Program-made: the position numbers and the translations under genes
Origin: Petrolisthes cinctipes
Taxonomy: Eukaryota; Arthropoda; Malacostraca; Decapoda; Porcellanidae
NCBI GenBank assembly: GCA_033782935.1
Contig: JAWQEG010002486.1
Span: 64,501-128,500, forward strand
Direction: 5' to 3'
Length of the DNA: 64,000 nucleotides
Notes under the pieces: generated by a model
What the model was told of the DNA's origin: nothing
Database searches by the model: none
The model's input: only the letters and a program-made list of their open reading frames with translations
In this document: positions 41,808-52,100 of the stretch, piece by piece
How positions within the stretch are numbered: position 1 is the stretch's first letter
Layout: the number at the start of each line of letters is the position of its first letter

Positions 41808-42965
41808 TAATAATGCATTGTGTTTTTGTACTGTTGTTGTTGTTGTGTGTGTACTGTTTGTAATGAATGTGTGTACAGTAAACCCTCATTATACAGTACG
41901 TCGTCCTATTTTGCAAGAAAGTGATCGCCCAAAAACCTCGCAGTGTAAAAAATTGCAAAAATCAAACAGTTTCATTAAATATATTTAATGCAAAATGGTT
42001 GGCACTTCCCCTCTGGTAAGTACATTTACTCTTCATTTTTTACCCAACTTGCCTCCAACATTTTACGGTTATGACTTAAAACAAACGTAAGTAGAAACAT
42101 TGTACTGTATAAGGAAACATCATTCGTAAAACTCACTTAAATCTTTATTTCAGCGACGGGGATTGCGAGGAGGGTGTGGGGGGTGGTATTCGAGGCAGAT
42201 AAGAGGCTACTGTGGCCCCACTATTGTGTGTCAGCTTGAAGGATCTGATCACTCTTCTTTAAAATCATTCTCACAGTTGATTCTCCAGCACCTATCTCAT
42301 GACAGATAGCAAAATTTCCTCTACTACCTTTCTTCGTTTCTATCATCTTCAATTTGGTTTCCAAACTTATCTTATTTTTTTTCTTAATGAGTGGGAACAT
42401 GATGAAAAAAAAACAGACATATTTGTGAAAGATTGAATACAGATAAATACAGAACTACGGTTAGAACACACATGTATCTCGGGTCATTGTTTGAAACTAG
42501 ATGCTAGAGCAGAAACGGGCCAGTGGAGATAGACCACGGCCATCGTGGATAGACTCATTCAAGTGATAACATGTCACAGGTCATGATGTCATCACTCTTA
42601 CGCATATAAAAAGTACTGTAGTATGAGAAGACAATATTTCATCAGCTGTTTTCACAATACAGTGTGCATATTTCATAAATGTTGTAGATTTAGTGTGGCA
42701 GTGCTATTTTTGCTAGGCCATGATCACAAAGCTTGAGGATGGCTCATACAATAAGGGTATTTTCAAAATCTAACTTTTAGGGGCAAAATAGGTGGATCAC
42801 AAAATTAAAATTTGGAAAATAGGAGGATCTACTGTACACCACTGGGTATATGGGTGTGTAATGTACAAAGAGGGTTTACTGTACACACATTCATTACACA
42901 CACATAGTACAATACACACCCATAACAACAACAACAGTACAAGACATTACTGTCGTACTGTAATC
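41808..42965 (-). mobile_element. Tigger-like element flanked by inverted arms equal to the Tigger-type MITE
   Basis: Left arm 41808-41900 (GTACTGTTGTTGTTGTTGTG, TGTACAGTAAACCCTCATTA) and right arm 42830-42965 (its complement) enclose CAGTA...CCTATTTTGC ends and a transposase N-terminus. The arms match the MITE found at 50443-50636 and elsewhere, so this may be the family's parent lineage. Confidence 0.65.
42221..42400 (-). pseudogene. Tigger/pogo transposase N-terminal domain, 59 codons
   Basis: MFPLIKKKNKISLETKLKMI, then RGNFAICHEIGAGESTVRMI and LKKSDQI match the CENP-B-type helix-turn-helix of Tigger transposases (K-x-S-L-E-x-K-x-x-M-I...E-S-T-V-R-x-I-x-K). TAG ends it; no DDE domain remains. 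Confidence 0.82.
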
Positions 42966-43003
42966 AGTATTACTGTAATTTACAAACTCTCTGTACTCAC
43001 AAG

Positions 43004-43341
43004 TTAAAGTATAGTGTTGGTTGTGAATCCAGAGCAATCAATTGCTCAAGACTATTCCAAGCAACAAACTAAGCCACCATTATTTGTGTTCATCTGGTCC
43101 TGTTGTTGTTGTTTCCTGGCATACTTTGGAGGACTCAAGGCACTCCAATGTACCAAAAGTGTATTATTATTATTACCCCCTTAAAGAACCATGTGATGTA
43201 GTAAAAAAAATTGGAGGTAATTAAGTTCTTCAAATATTGCCACGAAACACACACACACCTAAATGGAATGAGCTTGTTTCGTAGCATGGTCAGGAGGAAT
43301 CAGAAGCCTCCAATTCTCATATACAATCACAATGTCCTTAA
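43004..43341. mobile_element. MITE C and MITE A sharing one TTAA
   Basis: C 43004-43184 and A 43181-43341 share TTAA 43181-43184. Confidence 0.8.
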
Positions 43342-43682
43342 TAAACCATTTATTATTATTATTATTACTACTAATATATTTTTATAAACAGTTCCCCTCA
43401 TTTAATCTAAATATGTTATTAAAAGAACTTTATTAAGTACAATACAGAAGTCTGTTTATTGTATGTATGTCACAGTAAACATAACTTGTGTGTGTTTGCC
43501 TGTGTGAGTGAGTGTGTGTGTAGGTGTGTTCATATGTGTACCTGTTTGAGTGAGCATGTGTGTGTGTGTGTTAAATCAAATTTATATATATACAATAATC
43601 ATACCAAACCATTACCAGAACCAAAATCAGTACAAAACAATATATGGAAAAATATTTGTTTAGATCAATATGATACAATAGA

Positions 43683-43872
43683 TTAAGGTGAGATTCTCTT
43701 GGTAAATTGAAAGGCTACTAATTCCTCCAAACTATACCAGAAAACAGACAGACAGACACCCTCAATGGTACAGTTAATGGTACAAATAGACAGGATATGT
43801 CTGTTTGGTGGCATAGTTTGAAGGAATCACACACCTTCCAATTCACCAACAAGAAAGAGAATCACCCCTTAA
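43683..43872. mobile_element. MITE B, first link of a four-element TTAA chain
   Basis: TTAAGGTGAGATTCTCTTGG to GAATCACCCCTTAA, with the core GAAACAGA/GATAGTTT words diverged. Its right TTAA (43869-43872) is also the left end of the next element. Confidence 0.82.
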
Positions 43873-44025
43873 GGACCCTGTGATGTAGTCAGAAAATTGG
43901 AGGTAAATGAGTCCTTCAAAGATTGCCACGAAATACACACACCTATATGGAAGGAGCTTGTTTTGTGGCATAGTCAGGAGGAATCAGAAGCCTCCAATTC
44001 CCATACATGATCACAGGGTCCTTAA
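43869..44025. mobile_element. MITE A, second link of the chain
   Basis: TTAAGGACCCTGTGATGTAG to GATCACAGGGTCCTTAA. Shares TTAA on both sides with its neighbours. Confidence 0.85.
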
Positions 44026-44913
44026 CCCTTAAACCGCGAGTGACGACATAATTCGACACCATCAACAAGTGTGGGTAACCGCAGGTGACTACATAATTCA
44101 ACAGCGCATTTTTCAAATAAACTCCCCCCCGACATACTTGCTTTGGCTCACAACAGAGGGTGTGTGTGCTTAGGAGCTCCCACAAGTCACACCAGCCTTG
44201 TCCAACCAGTGTATATATATATCAGTGTGTGAGTATGTATTTTCAGTGCTCCACTTTTGAGGTAATTACCACCATATATGTATGTAAAAACAACAGTGAT
44301 GTTACTGTATATTTATATTTCATATTGTTGTTGAAAAATGTAATTTTGACATGTTTTATGATGAAATTAGAGCATGAAAATGTACTTAGAATTGTCAGGA
44401 GAGTGTGAAAGTGTGCTTTGAGTTGATGTCATAGTGAGGTGGCTACTCATCCTACAGATGTCCATTTAGTATTCACAAGTACAGTCACGAGCATAAGTTT
44501 CTTTACCCCCTTGGCGAGAGTGAGGTCGAAGTCGTGGTTGGAGAAGGGTCAGGCAAACGAACACTGGGAGTCGGTAAATCATGTCAGGGTTAAAGTTGTT
44601 GGATTCAAGTAAGTGAACACCTTTAAAGATGAAGCATCATCCCAGCATTATGAACTGGCCCATTTATGTTTGTCTAGTCCATCTCCAACAACGACTTCGA
44701 CCTCACTCTCGCCAGGGGAGTAAAGAAACTTATGCTCGTGATTGTACATCAGGAGACAGCTAAAGGTTTGTACTCCAATATTATGTATCATTTATTCATG
44801 TAGGTTTAGTGGTTTACACACTATTAGACGCCAAATGTTTGTTAACGTTTTGCAAAAAAAGGTCCACAATACAGAGCTGGCAAGTGCGAACATGCCTGCG
44901 GTTAGAGGGTTAT
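44022..44913. mobile_element. piggyBac-like non-autonomous element, third link, with a nested MITE
   Basis: TTAA then CCCTTAAACCGCGAGTG at the left and GCGGTTAGAGGG then TTAT at the right: TTAA target and CCC/GGG ends as in piggyBac. A second copy without the nested MITE is at 46363-46969. Confidence 0.75.
44482..44744. mobile_element. 263-bp MITE with TA target duplication
   Basis: Ends CAGTCACGAGCATAAGTTTC and a near-exact complement (about 57 bp of inverted repeat), TA on both sides. The same host sequence without the insert, CACAAGTACATCAGG, is at 46808-46822. Confidence 0.88.
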
Positions 44914-45076
44914 GGAGAGATTCTGTTGTTGGTGAAATGGAAGGTCTGTGATTCCTCCAAACTATACCACCAAACAGATCCCCTATTAGTACCATTGAGA
45001 GTGTCTGTTTCGTGTCATAGTTAGGAGGAATCAGTAGCCTTCCAATTTACCAACATGGAAGAGAATCTCCCCTTAA
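44910..45076. mobile_element. MITE B, fourth link of the chain
   Basis: Starts in the TTAT of the piggyBac-like end (GGAGAGATTCTGTTG) and ends GAGAATCTCCCCTTAA. Confidence 0.8.
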
Positions 45077-45189
45077 GTAAGTCATCAATTTAAGTATTGT
45101 GAATAATTATAATAACTAAGTAATATACAGTTTTTCATAAGAATACTACTACTAATTCCTGTATAATTATAATATATAATTATAAACAT

Positions 45190-45415
45190 TTAAGTGACTC
45201 TGTGTGTGATGTATTGAAGAAAATTGGAGGTAAGCGAGTCCTTCAAATAATGCCACGAAACACACACACCTATATGGAAGGAGTGTGTTTTGTGGCATGG
45301 TCAGGAGGAATCAGAAGCCACCAAACACACACCTATATGGAAGGAGTGTGTTTCGTGGTATAGTTAGGAGGAATCAGAAGCCTCCAATTTTCATACACAA
45401 TCACAGGGTCCTTAA
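45190..45415. mobile_element. MITE A with internal duplication
   Basis: CACACCTATATGGAAGGAGTG...GGAGGAATCAGAAGCC in the source is present twice between normal A ends, the same type of rearrangement as at 25246-25466. Confidence 0.78.
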
Positions 45416-45469
45416 TGTGTTGCTTCAGTAATGGCAGTAATGAAGGCTACCCATTGTTGTGGTATGGTG

Positions 45470-45850
45470 TCATATGTAAGAACAACGTTGGTGCATACGA
45501 TGGTGGTGTGGTATTGGTACGATGGCTGTATGTGTGTGTGTGTGTATGGGGTCATCATGGTATTGGTACCATGCCATTGTATGCAAGAACGCTCATGGTA
45601 TTGACAATGGTGTGGTTTATATAGTGGGTTTTAAATACACACACAGCTACTCACTGTTAACACACACACACACAGCCATGGTAACAGTACTACCACACCA
45701 TGGATGTATGTTCTTGCATACAACACACACAGCCATGATACCAACACTACACCATCATCATATACACCATGGGTGTATGTTCTACGATGGTGTGGTATCG
45801 GTACTACCACATCGTCGTATACACCATGTATGTATGTATGTTCTTACATA
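45470..45850. mobile_element. MITE D cluster
   Basis: Several partial D palindromes (GCATACGATGGTGTGGTA, GTACCACACCATCG, TGTATGTTCTTGCATAC) lie in tandem just downstream of the ANKRD13 stop codon. Confidence 0.7.
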
Positions 45851-45885
45851 CAATACATTAACATATAAGTATTCTAACACTAACA

Positions 45886-46071
45886 TTATTTCTCAGTGAG
45901 GGAAAGTTGTAATATTCTCTTCAGTGTTTCTTCTTCCTGTCTACTTCGGGCATCTTCCTCCTGCTGGTGCTGCTGTGAGAGTGAGAGGGCCATGGCCAGC
46001 TCTGACTCCATTACACTGCCCCCTGGAGTGACTGCCAATTCCCCTCCACCATCAGGTCCTCCTAGGGCTTC

Positions 46072-46102
<31 letters not shown>

Positions 46103-46183
46103 ATAGTAGTAGTAGCAGTAGTAGTAGTAGTGTTGTTTGGTGCTCCAACTCGTGTACTCAGTGCAAGGGATTCCTCAATTGCC
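45886..46183 (-). CDS. ANKRD13: ANKRD13 exon n (terminal)
   Basis: Acceptor TTGTAG; stop TAA at 45888-45886. [17 protein letters not shown] completes UIM2. A poly-Thr tract from (ACT)n at about 46068-46130, then [20 protein letters not shown] (UIM3) and [14 protein letters not shown] follow. Confidence 0.93.
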
Positions 46184-49100
46184 CTACAATAAAAAGAATA
46201 TACAAGTGATTCATTAAGGATCTTGTGATTGTGTGTGAGAATTGGAGGCTTCTGGTTCCTCCAGACTATGCCACAAAATAAGCTCCTTTCTTGTATACTC
46301 AGTGCAAAGGAATCCTCAACTGGTCTACAATATAAATTACATTATTAAATACAAGTGACTCCTTAACCCTTAAACTGCGAGTGTCAGCAATTGTCGAAAC
46401 CACCACCAAGTGTGGGTGACCAAGGATGTCTTCATTTGTCGACAGACACATTTTCAAATATGCGCACCCCCTGACATACTTGCTTAGGCTCACAACAGAG
46501 GGTGTGTGTGCTTAGGAGCTCCTATGAGTCACACCAGCCTTGTCCAGCCAGTGTAGCAATATCTATCACCGTGTGAGGATGTATTTTCAGTGCTCTGCTT
46601 TTGAGGTAATTACCACTATATATGTACATAAAAACAACAGTGATGTTATATTTCATATTGTTGTGTTGAAAAATGTAATTCTGACATGTTTAATGACTAA
46701 ATCAGAGTGTGAAAATGTACTTAGAATTGTCAGGAAAGTGTAAAAGTGTGCTTTGAGTTTGTCATTGTGAGGTGGCTACTCATCCTACAGATGTCCATTA
46801 AGTGTTCACAAGTACATCAGGAGACAGCTAAAGGTTTGTATTTCAATATTATGTATCATTTATTCATGTAGCCTACGTGGTTTACACGCTATTAGACGCC
46901 AAATATTTGTTTACGTTTTGCAAAAACTGAGTTGACTGGCTCAAAATATGCAACCGATTAGAGGGTTAAGGACCCTATGATCGTGTATTATGAAAATTGG
47001 GGGCTTCTGATTCCTCCAGACCTTGCCACGATACAAGCTCCTTCCATATAGGTGTGAAAGAGAGATTGATTGATATTAGGTGCCGTGACAGCGAGGTCAT
47101 ATAAAGCCAGAAGGTGATGGAGGTGAGACAGCAAGCAGTAGGAAATTGAAAGAAAAGAGGGACGGTTGAAGAACTGAAAGCTAGTGGCTGGGGCCGAAGG
47201 GGTGCCAAAACCCTTAAAATATCACTACAGGCAATACACCCTACGGTGTGTATGTAAAAAAGTATAATATTATAATTGTTTACCTTTGTAACTGAGCATA
47301 TATTAATATATAACAGCTTAATGTTATAGAGAATAATACATAATTGTTTGTTAGAGAATAATATAGAATTGTTAATGATATAAAGAATGTATAACAGCTT
47401 AATGTTATAGAGAATAATATATAATTGTTAGTTATATAGAATAATATAGAATTGTTAATGTTATATAGAATAATATATAACAGCTTAATGTTATAGAGAA
47501 TAATATAGAATTGTTTAATGTTATAGAGAATAATATAGAATTGTTTAATGTTATAGAGAATAATATAGAATTGTTAATGTTATATAGAATAATATATAAC
47601 GGCTTAATGATATAGAGAATAATATAGAATTGTTAATGTTATAGAGAATAATATACAGGGTGTATCGTGACATATATCATTAACTTACACCAGAGATATA
47701 GAATATAATTTTGAGTATATTTTGTTCTATAAAGTATGCTGTGTGTGATCTCAGTAAAGTACAATGAATACTGATAAAAAGTATTTTAACTTGTGTTGTC
47801 AAATGGCGGTGAGCTTCGGAGGGAGTGGAAGCCTAATATCATTTTTGGACCAAAGAGGCCTTATTTATTTCATCTTAATAAGTTTTATCATGATTGCAAT
47901 ATTTATGTGATGTTCTATAACTTACATTGAATCATATTTTCAATGCAGAGGGATAATACCAGGCCCGTATAAGAAGAAAATCCGTGAAATGTAGGGAAAT
48001 GCTAAGACTTGCAGCTGGCATTATGTCGGTAAAGTTTACCTAACCTCCAAAAGATATTAATCATATTTCGTTGTGTACACACCATAAAACCATTTAGAAA
48101 AGGGTCACTACTTCTAATCTGTTTACAAATCAGAAACAGGCCACCTGGGCAGGTTGGACACACACACAAACACACACACACTCTCCCATATATTTTTATA
48201 CCTACCTGCATCCCCCTCAGACAATTGACTTTCCCTATCTTATTGGCATCTCTCCAAACACAGGTGCGGTCAGGTCATACAAAGACATTATTAACCCTTC
48301 CTACCTCCCCTTCGAAGGAGAGGTAGGAAAGAGAGTAAAGGAGAGAGAGAGAGAGAGAGAGATAGAAAAGGGGTGGCCCACTTTCCCTTTCACACGAGAA
48401 GAGAGAAGTAGGTACAGAATCAAACTGACCATTCACAGGCAACACAGTCACACTCTAGCCATTCTGTAAACTATGGAGTTTGAAATGTATATAAGCAGAG
48501 GAGGTACACTAGGAGTTAGGATACCACACTGACTCCCTAAGGGCTATAAACTGTCTCCATAGAGAGAGACATAATACCACATAAGGCAAGGCACATCACG
48601 ATAATACCCTGTATAGATAAGTACACATATTAATAAATTAAGCCTTAAGAAACTTGTGAAGTCAATCACCTAAGCAAACTTAAGAAAGCACCCCGTCTTC
48701 CACGTTACCTAAAACAACAACAACAACTACTACTACACTACAACTACAAGAATTACATACAAGTAAGTTACCAACTGCCCCGAGTTCAAGCCTTCAGAAC
48801 TGGTACAGTTGAATATTATTTATAGGGGCCTGGTATTAATCCACTGCATTGAAAATGTGATTCAATGTACATTACAGAACATCACATAAATATTGCAATC
48901 ATGATAAAAATTATTAAGATTTGGTCCAAAAATGATATTAGGCTTCCACTCCCTCCGAAGCTCACCGCCATTTGACAACACAAGTTAAATTAGTTTTTAT
49001 CAGTATTCATTGTACTTTACTGAGATCTCACACAGCATACTTTATGGAACAAAATATACTCAAAATTATATTCTATATCTCTGGTATAAGTTAATGATAT

Positions 49101-52100
49101 ACGTCGCGATACACCCTGTATAACAGCTTAATGTTATAGAGAATAATATAGAATTGTTTAATGTTATATAGAATAATATAGAATTGTTTAATGTTATATA
49201 GAATAATATAGAATTGTTAATGATATAGAGAATAATATATAATTGTTTAATGTTATAAAGAATAATATATAACTGCTTAATATTATAGATAAATATATAA
49301 TTATTTACCTTTGTAACTGAGCATCTTCTACACTCTGAAGGTCAAGGTGTGTTGGGGTGTTGGGGCGAGAGCCGGGCTTTGATATGCATCTGCAAATGTA
49401 ATAATAATATTAATAATAGTGATAATAATAATAATAACTTGATCTGGAAATGCAATGATAATAGTTTGATCTGGTAATGAAATAATTATACCAATAAGAA
49501 TAATATCCCTTGGTATTGTGTTGGTGGTGTAATATTAATGCTACTACTACCACTACTAACCCCTGAATGTGTGTGTGTATATGTATGTTATAATACCACT
49601 ACTAACCCTTGGTATGGTGTTGGTGGTGTGGGTCGGTGTTCAGCTTGTAATGCTTCCCAGATGTCCACTTGGTCTTGTTCAGTACCTGCCTCCACCAGTG
49701 ACTGTTGTATGGCGTACTGGAGTAATGCGTCGTCTTCCTCAAGGCTCAACTGTACATGTTGCTCGTCAGAATGTCCTGCAAATAATAATAATAATATTGA
49801 TGGTGTTATATTTGCCGGTACAGAATGTCCTGGCAATAACAATAATAAGAATTTGATGGGGTTACATAATTTTAAAGGTGTTACATAATTTTGATGGAGT
49901 TACATTTGTGTGTGTGTGTGTGTGTTATATATGTTGGTGTTACATTTGTGTGTGTGTGTGTGTGTGTGTTATATTTGTTGGTGTTACATTTGTGAGTGTG
50001 TGTTACATTTGTGTGTATGTGTGTAAATGTGTAAGTATGTATGCATAAAAAGTAACAACCAAACTTACCAACAGTCGTATATGTAATTGGTGGATCAAAC
50101 ACACACTCGTCAATAATACAGGTGAGTTTATCATCTGTACTGGCTGTCATCACGTGTTCTTTGGGGTCGTCAACTCCAAATATATTGCCGAACGTTATTC
50201 TTGCTGTTAGTACATGGAAGAGCGGGATTTCTGCAACGAGAACGTGCGTGTTTTTTTTATTATTATTTCTTTTTTTTTTGTGCGTGTGTGTGTGCACGTT
50301 TGTATTTATGAGTGTGTGTGCGAGTGTGCATGTGTGTATTTATGTGTGTATTTCTTTGTGTGTGCATGTGTGTGTGCGTGTTAGTATACTATACTATATT
50401 TATAACAACACAAACAAAAATATATTTCAATTATGCTATACAGTAATGTAATGCCTTGTTGTTGTTATGTTTGTAATGAATGTGTGTACAGTATACTAAA
50501 CCCTCTTTGTACATTACATACCCATAAATAAAGCCCCCAGTGGTGTATAATGAGGGTTTACTGTACACACATTCATTACAAAAAGTACAATACACACCCA
50601 TAACAATAACAGTACAAAACAAACAGTGCATTATTATAAACATGACCTCTAATTGATTGATATTAATTCAGCCACATACGCTCAGTCCACCTCAAGGATG
50701 GGCCGGGAAGTGGGTGGGGCTTGAGCAAATCGTGTGTGGGGCTGTGTTTGAATATTACTCAGGCAAAAACTGCAGACCTGTGCATGTGTTGGGTACCGTA
50801 GGTGAGGTCTCGAGGCAATCATTGCAATGGCATGCTCAGTGCACTGGTCACAGGAGGCGTGTGACACTCTATGTCTTTCTGGTTGGCACTTTCACCTTGG
50901 CAAATCAGCTGTAATGCCTCATTTGTATCAGATGCCCTATGCCATTATACATTATATGTACACACACTCAGAATATACAGTATATACAAACTGACAGACA
51001 CAATAAAAAACAGTATCTGGCATTGCACTCATAATTCCACAATTAATTAATGTTACACAGTTGTCATTAACCCGTCACTCAAAAGCATTTCACTATAAGA
51101 ACGGCAATGCAATAAACAGTATATAATGTATATTGATAATAATACATTCCTCTTGGTACATTATTCTCATATTTGTAGCAAGTCTTTCATTCATACCCTC
51201 GGTTTTTTTATGATTTCTTGTGTTTAATTATGGTATTGCATGCAACAGCACACTGCAAGGAGATGCAGATCCCTGTCAGACACCACCACCATCATCTTGT
51301 ATTGACAATGGTATTGCATGCAACAGCACACACTGCAAGGAGATGCAGATCCCTGTCAGACACCACCACCATCATCTTGCATTGACAGTCAGACTCCAAC
51401 TGTAATTTTTTGAACTGACCACTTGAGCGTGTGTGCACATCAGGCTGCCTAAGCTCCACCCACATTCCAGCCCAGCCTTGAGGCGGACTGAACGTGTGTG
51501 GCCGCCTTTATGCACTGCAAAAGCGAGCCCATATGGCACCCGAGGAAGGTGATTGAGAGGTGGGACAATTAGCATAAAAGATGATAGATGAAAAAAAAGG
51601 GACAGTTAGAGAAGTGAAAACCCCTTTTAGTGACCTTTTACCAACATGCCGTTTAAGGAAAGATTCTCTTTCAGGTGAACTGGAAGGCTACTGATTACTT
51701 ATAACTATACCAAAAAACATAAGCCTTGAAACAAACCTCACTGAGACTCATCACAACACCCTTCAAACCATACAGAACAGAGCCCTAAAGACAATCACAG
51801 GCTGCACAGCTACCACACCTACAGACCACCAACACTATGAAATCAAAGATCATCTTGACATGAGAGGCACACAAACACTTGCTGCAGCCTCCACAAACCC
51901 ACACCATCCACTACACTACATGGCACAACACCCACACATGCCAAGGAACATCAAAATAACACCCTGTACACGATACCATACACAAATACTATCATCTCTT
52001 ACACTCTGCCCACCCCAAACCAATCTCCAGAAACACATCCATACTCAAATCACTCATCAGTCCATCCAAACACTCAAAAACAACACAGCTGCATGCACGA

